Origin: Bifidobacterium catulorum
GTDB taxonomy: Bacteria; Actinomycetota; Actinomycetes; Actinomycetales; Bifidobacteriaceae
DNA length: 64,000 nucleotides
Assembly: GCF_003129925.1 (NCBI RefSeq)
Contig: NZ_QFFN01000008.1
Location: 1-64,000 of the forward strand
Reading direction: 5' to 3'
Positions 1 to 8,764 of this stretch are shown in pieces; the stretch's first letter is position 1; every line of letters starts with the position of its first letter. The notes beneath the pieces are model-generated. The model made no database searches. It saw only the letters and a list, made by a program, of their open reading frames with translations, and was not told where the DNA came from. A program made the translations under genes and the position numbers.

Positions 1-174
1 TTCCATACCCGCACACACAAAAGCCCCGGCCACGACGCCGAGGCTCAACACCCCACCACACAAACTGGCGAAGGCTCAAAAATCAAGACTTTATTTTTCC
101 GAGAAACGCTCTTACGTTGTACCTGTGATTTGAGGGATTGCCGAGAATCGCAAGAATTCAAAGGGTTTTCCCGC

Positions 175-220
175 TTCGGAAGTATGTGTTTCCGAAACAG
201 AAAAATCCTTCGATTTCTGT
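175..220. promoter_or_regulatory. Inverted repeats upstream of the iron operon
   Basis: Two adjacent inverted repeats lie 60-100 bp before the FTR1 start. The first is TTCGGAA (175-181) with TTCCGAA (190-196), 8-nt spacer. The second is ACAGAAA (197-203) with TTTCTGT (214-220), 10-nt spacer. A TTGACA that could be a -35 element follows at about 232. The repeats do not match the DtxR/IdeR consensus I know, so an iron-responsive operator is only inferred from position. Bases 1-174 hold no gene I can support. Confidence 0.4.
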
Positions 221-279
221 GCGACACGCCTTGACATGACCGTGAATTCACAAAACAAGAGGTTTTTTGAGAGGAAATC

Positions 280-2097
280 ATGCGGTCACGTAATTCGGTG
301 TTCGGCGTCGTCGCGCGCATATGCGCGGCGATGGCGATGCTGCTGATGCTCGTCGCGACGTTCATCGCGGCCCCGTTCGCGCAGACGGCCCAGGCCGCCG
401 ACGACACTGGTGCAAGCACGTCATCGACGGACTACGCCACGTGGAGCGCCGTCGCCAAGGCCATCGAATCCGAGCTCGCCGACGGCCAGAAGGCGTACAA
501 GTCCGGCGACAACGCCGGCGCCGCCTCCGATTTCCAGTCGGCGCAGTGGTCGACGTATGAGGCCGCCAACTTCGGCAAGGTCGTCAACGACACGATCGGT
601 GCATCGAAATACCAGAGCCAGACGCAGCAGTTCCAGGACCTGCAGACCAGCGCCTACACCGCCGGCAACGAGAAGGACATCGCGGCCAAGGCAAGCAAGC
701 TTTCCGCGGATCTGAATTCGACCGCCGCCACGCTCGACGGCAACGCCAAGCTGCTCAAGCCGGCCGCCTACGCCAAGGCCCGCGCCGAGCAGACCGCCAA
801 GGAGCGCAAGGCCCTCGACGCCAAAAAGAAGAAGACCACGACCACGGCCAAGACGTGGAAGGACGTCGCCAACGCGATGCTTCCGATTCTCGACGACGCG
901 GCCAAGGCCTATGAGCAGGGCGACGCCGCCAAGGGCGCCACGCTCGTCAACGACGCCTACTACCAGCATTATGAGAAGCTCGGCTTCGAGAAGACCGTGC
1001 TGAGCGCCATCAGCGGCAACCGCGTCTCCGAGGTCGAATACCAGTTCAAGCTGTGCCGTTCCTCGATGAACACCGGCAAGCCGGTCTCCGAGGTGAAGCA
1101 GAACATCGAACAGCTCAAGTCGATGCTCACCACCGACGCCGCCAAGCTCGATGGTGGCGCCGCCGACCAGGAGGGCGGGGCGCTCAAGTTCCTCACCAGC
1201 GCAATCGGCCAGGCGTTCCTCATCCTCATCCGCGAGGGCCTTGAGGCGTTGCTCGTGGTCGCCGCCGTCATCGCCTACCTCGTCAAGTCCGGCAACAAGC
1301 GGTTCACCAGGTGGATCTACGTGGGCGTTGTCGCCGGTCTTGTCGGCTCGGGCGTGATCGCCGTCATCTTCACGATCCTGTTCGGCGGCGCCGGCGAGGA
1401 GCAGGAGATCATGGAGGGCATCTGCGCCCTGATCGCCATGTTCATGCTGCTGTGGACCAGCAACTGGATGCTGAACAAGTCCTCCGTGGAGGCATGGAAC
1501 CGGTACATCCGCAACAAGACCGAATCGGCAGTCGCGTCCGCCTCCTCGCAGGCCGAGGCCGGCCACGACGTGGCGTTCGGCACGGTGGTGTCGCTGGCCA
1601 TGCTGAGCTTCCTCGCCGTGTTCCGCGAAGGCGCCGAGACCGTGATCTTCTACCAGTCGATCTACACGATGAGTCAGGATACGAAGGGCATGTGGATCGG
1701 CGGCATCGCCGCCGCGATCGTGCTGGTGATCATCTTCCTCATTATCCGCTTCACGTCGGTGAAGATTCCGATCGGACCGTTCTTCACGGTCACGTCGATT
1801 CTGATGTCCGTGCTGGTGGTCGTGTTCGCCGGCGGCGGCGTGCATGCCCTCATCGAGGGCGACCTGCTGCCCGCCATGTATCTGCCGGGCGTGCCGACGA
1901 ACGACTGGATCGGCCTGTATCCGTATGTCGAATCCATCGTCGCCCAGGTGATTGCGGCCATCGCCGTGATTGCGCTGTTCGTCGTCGGCTTCGCCAGAAA
2001 GAACAGGGACAAGGCCCGTCTGGCCGTCGAAAACCCGGCAGACGTGGTCACGGAATCCGATGCCGATGCCGATGCCGACGCGATTGCTCAAAAGTGA
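280..2097 (+). CDS. FTR1-family iron permease with duplicated N-terminal extracytoplasmic domain
   Basis: Predicted membrane iron permease (605 aa). Residues 1-40 form a signal peptide ending near AQAA. Residues about 45-170 and 195-300 are two related helical repeats (each starts W-x-x-V-A-x-A and has an ADG/AYEQGD-type turn), expected outside the membrane. The C-terminal half has about seven hydrophobic segments and carries both REGxE iron-binding motifs of the FTR1/EfeU family: R318-E319-G-L-E322 and R449-E450-G-A-E453. The start ATG follows GAGAGGAAATC. It is the first gene of a same-strand cluster with a Tp34-like lipoprotein, DUF2318 protein, ABC permeases and FMN-binding protein. This arrangement is known for bacterial ferrous/ferric uptake and was studied in B. 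breve as bfeUO(B). I infer the same role here. A fused periplasmic domain replaces a separate EfeO. Confidence 0.9.
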   Translation: MRSRNSVFGVVARICAAMAMLLMLVATFIAAPFAQTAQAADDTGASTSSTDYATWSAVAKAIESELADGQKAYKSGDNAGAASDFQSAQWSTYEAANFGKVVNDTIGASKYQSQTQQFQDLQTSAYTAGNEKDIAAKASKLSADLNSTAATLDGNAKLLKPAAYAKARAEQTAKERKALDAKKKKTTTTAKTWKDVANAMLPILDDAAKAYEQGDAAKGATLVNDAYYQHYEKLGFEKTVLSAISGNRVSEVEYQFKLCRSSMNTGKPVSEVKQNIEQLKSMLTTDAAKLDGGAADQEGGALKFLTSAIGQAFLILIREGLEALLVVAAVIAYLVKSGNKRFTRWIYVGVVAGLVGSGVIAVIFTILFGGAGEEQEIMEGICALIAMFMLLWTSNWMLNKSSVEAWNRYIRNKTESAVASASSQAEAGHDVAFGTVVSLAMLSFLAVFREGAETVIFYQSIYTMSQDTKGMWIGGIAAAIVLVIIFLIIRFTSVKIPIGPFFTVTSILMSVLVVVFAGGGVHALIEGDLLPAMYLPGVPTNDWIGLYPYVESIVAQVIAAIAVIALFVVGFARKNRDKARLAVENPADVVTESDADADADAIAQK

Positions 2098-2166
2098 TCG
2101 CAAATCAAGATTTTTGGCAAAGCAATTTACCAATCCAAGTAATACCGATAACTAAAGGATAGAGAA

Positions 2167-2847
2167 ATGAAGAAAAACAAGCTGATGGTTCTCGCCGCCA
2201 TCGTCCTCTCCGGTGCGCTCGCCCTGTCCGGCTGCGGCAGCTCCAGCTCCTCCAGCTCCAGCTCCGCCAAGTCCGACACCTCGTCGTCCGCCTCCGACAG
2301 CTCCTCCAAGGCCGACGCCCCCGGCGACACCGCCGGCTTCGAGGAGGTCCCGGTCGGACCGTCCGGCACCGCCGAGGAGCAGGACAAGCCCGCCGGTCCG
2401 CTGACCGTCGGCGCCGTGTACTTCCAGCCGATCGACATGGAGCCCGCCGGCATGGGCCTGAAGGCCGCCGACGCGAGCTTCCACCTTGAGGCCGACATCC
2501 ACGCCAGCGAGGAAGGCACCGACTACGGCTACGGCAAGGGCGACTTCGTCCCCGACCTGACCGTGAACTACGAGATCGTCGACAAGGCCACCGGCAAGGC
2601 GGTCGAAGGCACCGCCACCTCCGGTACGTTCATGCAGATGAACGCCTCCGACGGCCCGCACTACGGCGCCAACGTCAAGCTTGAGAAGGCCGGCACCTAC
2701 CAGCTCAAGCTTTCCATCCAGTCCCCCGAGAAGAAGGGCTGGATGCTCCACGTCGATCCCGAGACCGGTGTGAAGAACCACAAGTTCTGGACCGAGCCGA
2801 TCGAGGTCACCTTCGACAACTGGGATTACACCCCGCGCCAGTGGTGA
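2167..2847 (+). CDS. Tp34/P19-like iron-binding lipoprotein
   Basis: Predicted secreted lipoprotein of 226 aa. A lipobox LSGC lies at about residues 20-23 and is followed by a Ser-rich linker (residues 24-50). The rest matches the Tp34/FTR1-associated P19 family: it has the GPLTVGAVYFQPIDM and MEPAGMGL segments, a FHLEADIHA block whose His and Met residues are the expected metal ligands, and a C-terminal DNWDYTP end. P19 proteins bind iron and copper and hand metal to FTR1 permeases. The gene starts at an ATG after AGGATAGAGAA, 69 bp behind FTR1, so co-transcription is likely. The Ser codons in the linker are a run of TCC/AGC repeats. The family assignment is strong; the metal preference is inferred. 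Confidence 0.88.
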   Translation: MKKNKLMVLAAIVLSGALALSGCGSSSSSSSSSAKSDTSSSASDSSSKADAPGDTAGFEEVPVGPSGTAEEQDKPAGPLTVGAVYFQPIDMEPAGMGLKAADASFHLEADIHASEEGTDYGYGKGDFVPDLTVNYEIVDKATGKAVEGTATSGTFMQMNASDGPHYGANVKLEKAGTYQLKLSIQSPEKKGWMLHVDPETGVKNHKFWTEPIEVTFDNWDYTPRQW

Positions 2848-2999
2848 GTCCAGTCGATAGCCGTTCATCCACGAAGCAGGACGGATGAGATGGCGTGACG
2901 CTCATGTCACGATCCATGCCGGTGTCGCCGACATCATCCCATCCGTCCGACTTCGTCGGCCGCCTTTCTCTCAAAGGGGAAGGCAAGCGATATGCGAAA

Positions 3000-3042
3000 C
3001 CTTCCGCCTGAAAGCTCGAAATCGACGGCGGAAGGATTTTTC
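3000..3042 (+). terminator. Terminator-like hairpin inside the iron operon
   Basis: CCTTCCGCC (3000-3008) pairs with GGCGGAAGG (3027-3035) and is followed by ATTTTTC. It sits in the 254-bp gap between the Tp34-like gene and the DUF2318 gene. It could end transcription of the first two genes or act as an attenuator that lowers expression of the downstream membrane genes. The rest of the gap (2848-2999) contains no gene I can support. Confidence 0.55.
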
Positions 3043-3101
3043 GCGTTTTGGCGCGGATTCAAGAAATCCTAAGGAACGCCTAGGAAAGAAGCGAACAACG
3101 A

Positions 3102-4370
3102 ATGCTTAAACAGTTTGTGACGGTCATGCCCGGCACGCTGGCGGTTGCGCTGCTGGTGATGTGTCTGGGCGTCATGCTCACCGTCGGCGAGGGCAAGGAC
3201 AAGCCCGTCAGCGTACACTGGCGCACGTGGGGTTTCTCCATCGGCCTCGTCGCCGCCATCATCTTCGCCGCGCTGCGCGCCACCGCGGTCATCAACCAAC
3301 GCACCTTCGTCAACTTCCCCCTGCTCATCGCCTGCGTCGTCGTCGACGTGCTGACCATCGCGCTGGTGGCCGCCGCCCACTGGATCGTCAGGGATTGGAA
3401 GAAGCATGCGGTCTGGATGCACGTCGCCAACGGCGTGGCCGCCCTGTGCATCGCGCTCACCGTGTTCTACGCCCTACCCGACGTGATCCTCCAGCTGACC
3501 ATCTGGGTGGAGCCCGGCGACCCGGTCTTCACCTCGGCCATGCTGCTGCGCGCCCTCGGATTCGCCCTGGGTATCGCGGCGTCGGCCGTCATCGCGGCCA
3601 TCTTCCGCACCATGCGCACCACGGCGGTACGGCCGGCGTTCACCTTCGCCGTGCTCGCCGTGCTCGTCATCCTGCTGTGGCAGCATTCGACCGCCCTGCT
3701 GCAGATCATCCAGGTCAAGGTGCTGCTCTTCCCGCACACGCTGTTCGTGTTCCTCGCCTGGTCGCTCAACCACAACTCGTGGATGATCCAGGCGCAGGCC
3801 TGGGTGTTCATCGTCCCCGCCATCGCGTCCGTGATCGCCGGTTTCCGTATGCCGCAGACCGGCGCGAACGAGGCCATCGCCCGTACGCACAAGGCGTTCC
3901 GACGCCGTGCCGTCGTCACGGCCGTGTGGAGCCTCGTCGCCATGATCGGCGTGACCGCCACGCTCACGTTCGGCGTGGCCGAGATCAACAAGACCCCGAC
4001 CCTGTCGCCGCCCGAGGCGTATTCGCTCACCAAGACCACCGCCACCATCCCGTTCAGCCAGGTCGAGGACGGCCACCTGCACCGCTTCGAATACAAGGCC
4101 AAGGACGGCACCGTGATGCGGTTCATCATCATCAAGAAGAACGGCGGCGCCTACGGCATCGGCCTCGACGCCTGCGACAACTGCGGCGACGCCGGATACT
4201 ACGAGAAGGACGGCAAGATCATCTGCAAGAAGTGCGAGGTGGCCATCAACCTGGCGACCATCGGCTTCAAGGGCGGATGCAACCCCGTCCCCCTGCCCTA
4301 CCAGACCGGCAACGGCAAGATCACCATCCATACAGCCGATCTCGACGCATTAAGCGCCCATTTCAAGTAA
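3102..4370 (+). CDS. DUF2318 membrane protein with cysteine pairs
   Basis: Integral membrane protein of 422 aa with about eight hydrophobic segments in residues 1-305, then an extracytoplasmic C-terminal domain. That domain has C358-x-x-C361, C375-x-x-C378 and C393 within the segment ACDNCGDAGYY to GGCNPVPLPY, diagnostic of the DUF2318 (Fe-S-containing membrane protein) family. These cysteines could hold a metal or a redox centre. The family is found beside FTR1, Tp34 and FMN-binding proteins, where an electron-transfer role in reducing or releasing iron has been proposed; that role is inferred here. The ATG lies about 12 nt after AGGAAAGAAG. The next gene begins 9 bp after the stop, so the two are probably co-translated. 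Confidence 0.85.
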   Translation: MLKQFVTVMPGTLAVALLVMCLGVMLTVGEGKDKPVSVHWRTWGFSIGLVAAIIFAALRATAVINQRTFVNFPLLIACVVVDVLTIALVAAAHWIVRDWKKHAVWMHVANGVAALCIALTVFYALPDVILQLTIWVEPGDPVFTSAMLLRALGFALGIAASAVIAAIFRTMRTTAVRPAFTFAVLAVLVILLWQHSTALLQIIQVKVLLFPHTLFVFLAWSLNHNSWMIQAQAWVFIVPAIASVIAGFRMPQTGANEAIARTHKAFRRRAVVTAVWSLVAMIGVTATLTFGVAEINKTPTLSPPEAYSLTKTTATIPFSQVEDGHLHRFEYKAKDGTVMRFIIIKKNGGAYGIGLDACDNCGDAGYYEKDGKIICKKCEVAINLATIGFKGGCNPVPLPYQTGNGKITIHTADLDALSAHFK

Positions 4371-4379
4371 AGGAGCGAA

Positions 4380-5696
4380 ATGTTCTTTCTGCGAATGATC
4401 TATCGCTCGTTCAGCCGCCAGCTTCGTCGGCGGCTGCTCATCGCGCTGACCGTGTGCCTTTCGGCCACGGTCTCGGTGGCGATGCTGGGCGTCGTGTTCG
4501 ACGTCGGCGACAAGCTCAACGCCGAACTCTCCACATACGGCTCGAACATCACCGTGCAGCCGAAGTCCGACGCGGTGGTCTCCGACCTCTATAACACCGA
4601 CGGCACCGGGGTCTCCTCACAGACCGACCCGACGTCGTTCCTCAAGGAATCCGACGTGCCGAAGATCAAGACGATCTTCTGGGCGTTCAACATCACGAAT
4701 TTCGCGCCGCAGCTCAACTTCCACGCGCAGATCTCCAGCAAGGACGGCAAGACGACCGCCCCCGTGACCGGCACGTGGTTCAACAAGCAGCTCAAGCTCT
4801 CCACCGGCGAAAGCACCGTGGCCGGCGTCAAGGGCATGCGCTCGTGGTGGCAGCTTGACGGCGCATGGCCGAAGGACGATTCCGACCAGGGCATCATCGG
4901 CGCCACGCTCGCCAAGCAGCTCGGCGTCTCCACCGGCGACACGATAACGTTGGACAAGACCACCGCCTCCGGCAAACGCAACGCCCAGCAGATTCGGATC
5001 ACCGGCGTCTACGATTCCGGCGACGACGACAACGGTGGCCTGTACATCGCATCGTCCACCGCGCAGATGCTCGCCGACCTGCCCGGCTCGGTCGACAAGA
5101 TCGAGGTCAAGGCGCTTACCACGCCGGAGAACGACCTCGCCCGCAAGGCCGCGAAGAACCCGGCGGCGTTGAGCCAGGAGGAGTGGGAGACCTGGTACTG
5201 CACCGCCTACCCAAGCTCCATCGCCTATCAGATCGAGGAAGTGATTCCGGGCGCCGTGGCCAAGCAGGTGCGTCAGGTCGCAGCCCTGCAGGGCAACGTG
5301 CTGCAGAAGACGCAGGCCGTGATGATTCTGATGACCGCGTTGAGTCTGCTTGCCGCCGCCGTGGCCGTGGCCAACCTGATGGCCGCCTCCATCTCGGAGC
5401 GTTCCAACGAGCTCGCCCTGCTCAAGGCCATCGGCGCGACCGACGGATCGGTATCGCGCCTGATGCTCGCCGAAACCGCGGCGATATCGTTGGTCGGCGC
5501 GATCGTCGGCGCATTGCTGGGTTCGGGCGTCGCGCAGATCGTCGGCCATGTGGTGTTCGACTCGGGCATCACGATGCGTCCGATGGTGTTCGTACTGGTG
5601 TTCGTGCTGCTGGCGATCACCGTGCTGGTGGCGTCGGCGTCCTCCATTCGTTCCATTCTGAGCCTGCGTCCCGCGGAGGTGCTTCATGGCCGGTAA
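4380..5696 (+). CDS. FtsX-like ABC transporter permease (first subunit)
   Basis: 438 aa permease of the MacB/FtsX type: one N-terminal membrane helix (residues about 18-38), a large extracytoplasmic domain (about 40-305) and three C-terminal helices (about 310-425). The conserved EAL-like coupling region SERSNELALLKAIGATDGSV precedes the third helix. It follows a good AAAGGAG site, and its stop overlaps the start of the second permease by 11 bp. Together with the ATPase at 7101 it forms an ABC system always seen with FTR1/DUF2318 clusters in bifidobacteria. Such MacB-like transporters usually move substrates across the outer face rather than importing ions, so its job in iron uptake is unclear. 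Confidence 0.85.
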   Translation: MFFLRMIYRSFSRQLRRRLLIALTVCLSATVSVAMLGVVFDVGDKLNAELSTYGSNITVQPKSDAVVSDLYNTDGTGVSSQTDPTSFLKESDVPKIKTIFWAFNITNFAPQLNFHAQISSKDGKTTAPVTGTWFNKQLKLSTGESTVAGVKGMRSWWQLDGAWPKDDSDQGIIGATLAKQLGVSTGDTITLDKTTASGKRNAQQIRITGVYDSGDDDNGGLYIASSTAQMLADLPGSVDKIEVKALTTPENDLARKAAKNPAALSQEEWETWYCTAYPSSIAYQIEEVIPGAVAKQVRQVAALQGNVLQKTQAVMILMTALSLLAAAVAVANLMAASISERSNELALLKAIGATDGSVSRLMLAETAAISLVGAIVGALLGSGVAQIVGHVVFDSGITMRPMVFVLVFVLLAITVLVASASSIRSILSLRPAEVLHGR

Positions 5697-6981
5697 ACCG
5701 ATGACTTCCAATTCGCGAATGTTCTTCAAGATGCTGTGGGGCGCGGTGTTCCGCCGCCGCTCCCGGGCGATTATGGCGGTGGTGGCGTCCATGGTGGGCG
5801 CGGCAACGTTGTTCTGCCTGACGGCGATCTGCATCGCCGTGCCGCAGCAGATGAACGACGAGATGCGTTCCTACGGGGCGAACCTCATCGTCACGCCCAT
5901 CGAGACCGACGGCCACAAGACCGGCATCGACGACGCGATGGTCGACCACACCACCGAAATGGTGCGGGCCCACGGCACTGCCCGATACGCCACGTATCGT
6001 TACGAGAACGTGCGCGTCAATGCCGCTCCGTATGTGATGGCCGGTGTCGACGCCGCGCAGGTGCGCGACCTCAACCATCATTGGAGCGTGGACGGTGATT
6101 GGCCGTCGAACGGCTCCGTGCTGATTGGCCGCGACGTGGCCGACGCGCTCGGTGCCGACATCGGCTCCAGCATCACCATCGGATACCGGTCGTCCGACAA
6201 TTCGGCGTCGTCGTCTTCATCGTCGTCTTCATCGTCGTCGTCGGCGTCGTCATCCGACAATGCCCAAGCCCAAAGCGGCTCGTCCGCGCCGAGCGCGCCG
6301 AGCGAAAGCGGTCATGTCTCCAGCGACATCATGGAGACCAAGGGCACCGACTTCCGTGTGGCCGGCATCGTCGACACGGGCGGCAACGAGGATTCCATCA
6401 TCTACGCCACGTTGAACGACATGCAGAAGCTGACCGGCACCAAACGCGGCGCCGACGTCATCGAATACTCGGCTTCCGCGACCGGCGATGATCTGACCAA
6501 AACCGTCACGTCCATCAACGACATGACCTCCATGCATGTCAAGGCGCAGCAGGTCACCAAGATCACATCCTCCGACACGCGCATCATCACCATGCTGCAG
6601 ACGCTGTTCTGGATCGTCTCGCTCGTCGTCCTCGTGCTCACCCTCGTCGGCGTGTCGACGACGATATCGTCCATCGTCTCCCAGCGCGGCTACGAAATCG
6701 GCCTGCGCAAGGCGCTCGGCGCCTCCAGCCGTAGCATCGGCTTGGAATTCTACGTGGAGTCCGCGTTCTACGGGCTCATCGGCGGACTGATAGGTACCGC
6801 CGCCGGCTACGGGCTGGCGTACGTTCTCACCACGGTCGTGTTCGGGCGCACGCTGTCGCTCAACTGGCCGCTCGCCATCGGATCGGTCGTCTTCAGCGCG
6901 CTGATCGCCGTGCTCGCATCGATTCCGCCCGTCCACCGCGCCAACCGCATCGACCCCGCCGTCGTGCTCCGCGAGGAGTAG
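5686..6981 (+). CDS. FtsX-like ABC transporter permease (second subunit)
   Basis: 431 aa, same topology as the previous gene: N-terminal helix, extracytoplasmic domain, three C-terminal helices, and the coupling motif SQRGYEIGLRKALGASSRSI. It overlaps the preceding stop by 11 bp, which suggests translational coupling and a heterodimeric permease. Residues about 168-207 are a Ser/Ala-rich insertion encoded by runs of TCG/TCA/TCT codons (6205-6260). This tract could change length by slippage without leaving frame if units of three are gained or lost. The two permeases share only the general fold, so they look like an old duplication. Confidence 0.85.
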   Translation: MAGKPMTSNSRMFFKMLWGAVFRRRSRAIMAVVASMVGAATLFCLTAICIAVPQQMNDEMRSYGANLIVTPIETDGHKTGIDDAMVDHTTEMVRAHGTARYATYRYENVRVNAAPYVMAGVDAAQVRDLNHHWSVDGDWPSNGSVLIGRDVADALGADIGSSITIGYRSSDNSASSSSSSSSSSSSASSSDNAQAQSGSSAPSAPSESGHVSSDIMETKGTDFRVAGIVDTGGNEDSIIYATLNDMQKLTGTKRGADVIEYSASATGDDLTKTVTSINDMTSMHVKAQQVTKITSSDTRIITMLQTLFWIVSLVVLVLTLVGVSTTISSIVSQRGYEIGLRKALGASSRSIGLEFYVESAFYGLIGGLIGTAAGYGLAYVLTTVVFGRTLSLNWPLAIGSVVFSALIAVLASIPPVHRANRIDPAVVLREE

Positions 6982-6990
6982 CCCCTCTGC

Positions 6991-7046
6991 CGGCTCCCCC
7001 TGATAGGGGGAGCAGCCCGGCGAATGTCGGGCTGAGGGGGTGTGTG
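6991..7046 (+). repeat. GGCTCCC palindromic repeat, copy 1
   Basis: Member of the dispersed repeat family of this window. GGCTCCCCC pairs with GGGGGAGC across a 4-nt loop, followed by an inner hairpin (CAGCCCG with CGGGCTG) and a closing GAGGGGG that could pair with the first CCCCC instead. It fills the gap between the second permease and the ATPase, within an otherwise continuous operon. Confidence 0.8.
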
Positions 7047-7100
7047 AATCCTGTTTGTCATCACAATCCCATTCCGCAACTCATACTAAGGAAATCTCCA

Positions 7101-7895
7101 ATGCTGCTTGAACTCGACCACATCTCCAAGATCTATGGATCGCTGCACGCCGTCGACGACCTGTCGCTCACCGTGCCAGAAGGCGAATGGCTGGCCATCG
7201 TCGGCTCGTCCGGCTCCGGCAAGACCACGCTGATGAACATGATCGGCTGCATGGATACGCCGTCCAAGGGCTCCGTCTCGCTCGAAGGCCGTAAGCTGGA
7301 GGACCTCAACGCCACGCAGCTGGCCGACGTGCGCAAGAACCTCATCGGACTCGTGTTCCAGAAGTTCTACCTCGTGCCGCATCTGACGGCCGTTGAAAAC
7401 GTCATGGTCGCTCAGTACTACCATTCCGTCGTCGACGAGAAGCAGGCCATGGAGGCGCTCGACAAGGTCGGTCTCGCCGAACGCGCTCATCATCTGCCCG
7501 GCCAGCTTTCCGGCGGCGAACAGCAGCGCGTGTGCATCGCCCGCGCGCTGATCAACTGCCCGAAGCTCATCCTCGCCGATGAACCCACCGGCAATCTCGA
7601 CGAGAAGAACGAGAAGATCGTGCTCGACCTGTTCCGCGAGCTGCACCGGCAGGGCACCACCATCATCGTCGTCACGCATGACGCGCTCGTCGCCAGCTGT
7701 GCCGAACGCGAGATCATGCTCAACCACGGCGTGCTCGTCGGCGAGAAATGGAACGACGACGCCGCGCGCGCCGCATACGAGGCGGCCGGCGGCAAGCCCG
7801 CGTCCACCGGGTCGAAGGCCGAGGGCGCGCAGAACGGCGACGCCCCGGTCGGGTTCGAGGATCCCACCAAGGCCGCGAAAACAGGCGGCGAGTAA
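7101..7895 (+). CDS. ABC transporter ATP-binding protein of the iron cluster
   Basis: 264 aa ATPase with Walker [10 protein letters not shown] (residues 35-43), Q-loop [16 protein letters not shown], signature LSGGEQQR, Walker [14 protein letters not shown] and H-loop VTHD, typical of the MacB/LolD family that works with FtsX-like permeases. I chose the ATG at 7101 because AAGGAAAT lies 6 nt upstream and the ATPase fold starts at residue 2. The 30-odd C-terminal residues (Lys/Ala/Gly-rich) are outside the usual domain. It is separated from the permeases by a palindromic repeat but is clearly the third part of the same transporter. Confidence 0.9.
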   Translation: MLLELDHISKIYGSLHAVDDLSLTVPEGEWLAIVGSSGSGKTTLMNMIGCMDTPSKGSVSLEGRKLEDLNATQLADVRKNLIGLVFQKFYLVPHLTAVENVMVAQYYHSVVDEKQAMEALDKVGLAERAHHLPGQLSGGEQQRVCIARALINCPKLILADEPTGNLDEKNEKIVLDLFRELHRQGTTIIVVTHDALVASCAEREIMLNHGVLVGEKWNDDAARAAYEAAGGKPASTGSKAEGAQNGDAPVGFEDPTKAAKTGGE

Positions 7896-7920
7896 TCGCA
7901 CGAGGCTGACGATTATGCTC

Positions 7921-8114
7921 CGGCTCCCTCTGCGAAGTAGGGGGAGCCGTCATGCAAAGCATGACTGAGGGAGAGACCACCACAACCCTGCCCCGGCTCC
8001 CTCTGCGAAGTAGGGGGAGCTGTCATGCAAAGCATGACTGAGGGGGTCTGCCGCGATCATGCCCCGGCTCCCTCTGATGAGGGAGCTGTCAGCGTAGCTG
8101 ACTGAGGGAGAGAC
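7921..8114 (+). repeat. GGCTCCC palindromic repeats, copies 2-4 in tandem
   Basis: Three units at 7921-7978, 7994-8047 and 8065-8114. Each has the outer GGCTCCCTCTG...GGGAGC hairpin, an inner hairpin (GTCATGC with GCATGAC in the first two; GTCAGC with GCTGAC in the third) and a final TGAGGG. Copies 2 and 3 are almost identical, indicating recent local duplication. The inner hairpin of copy 4 has a different sequence but is still self-complementary. The 300-bp gap 7896-8195 holds nothing else I can identify. Confidence 0.85.
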
Positions 8115-8195
8115 CGACACCTCCATCAGCCGCACCCTCACTGCAATCATGAGACCGTTACGACTACACTGCTGTTTCGGAAGGAGACCATCATC

Positions 8196-8705
8196 ATGAC
8201 TCATAAGACCTCCGTCGCCGTCAAGACCGCGGCCACCGCATTCGCCGGCCTGGTCGTGGCGGGCGCACTGCTCGGCGGCTGCGGCGACCCCAAATCCAAG
8301 GCCGTGCCGATGGACGACGAATACGCCGGCAGCTCGGGTGAATCCACGACGTCGCCGTCGTCCAGCGCAAGTCCGTCCGCCTCGTCGTCGGCCTCCACCA
8401 AGGACACCGGCAAATACAAGGATGGCACGTACGCCATCAAGGGCCAGTATGGTCCGGTCGGCGAGGATAGCATCGACGTCACGTTGAAGGTCGCCGACGG
8501 CAAGGTCGCCGACGTGCAGGTCGTGGGGCATCCGTTCACCACGATCTCGAAGAACCATCAGAACGATTTCATCAAGGCCATTCCCGGCGTCGTGGAAGGC
8601 AAGCCGCTCAAGGGTCTGAAGGTCGACAAGGTGGCCGGTGCCAGCTGGACGTCCGACGCCTTCAACAAAGCCCTCGACGTCGCCCGCGACCAGGCTTCGG
8701 AGTAG
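8196..8705 (+). CDS. FMN-binding domain lipoprotein
   Basis: 169 aa secreted lipoprotein: signal peptide with lipobox LLGGC near residue 29, Ser-rich linker (about 43-68), then an FMN-binding domain (PF04205 type) with GTYAIKGQYG at its start and AGASWTSDAF near the C-terminus. In this family ApbE attaches FMN to the Thr/Ser of the (S/T)GA(S/T)xxS motif; here the acceptor would be Ser rather than the usual Thr. Good RBS GGAAGGAGACC. Co-location with FTR1 and DUF2318 suggests an extracellular electron carrier for iron reduction, which is an inference. No apbE gene is visible in this window, so the flavin transferase must be encoded elsewhere if the motif is used. Confidence 0.85.
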   Translation: MTHKTSVAVKTAATAFAGLVVAGALLGGCGDPKSKAVPMDDEYAGSSGESTTSPSSSASPSASSSASTKDTGKYKDGTYAIKGQYGPVGEDSIDVTLKVADGKVADVQVVGHPFTTISKNHQNDFIKAIPGVVEGKPLKGLKVDKVAGASWTSDAFNKALDVARDQASE

Positions 8706-8764
8706 CATCCTCGGGCCTGTCCTGCGGTCCGGTCCGAGGAATCCGGCTTTAGGGGACTCCGGCT

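Noticed and set aside
421-2133. Long ORF on the minus strand over the FTR1 gene
   Set aside because: It is a mirror of codon bias in the true gene: His/Asp/Arg-rich composition without domains or ribosome site.
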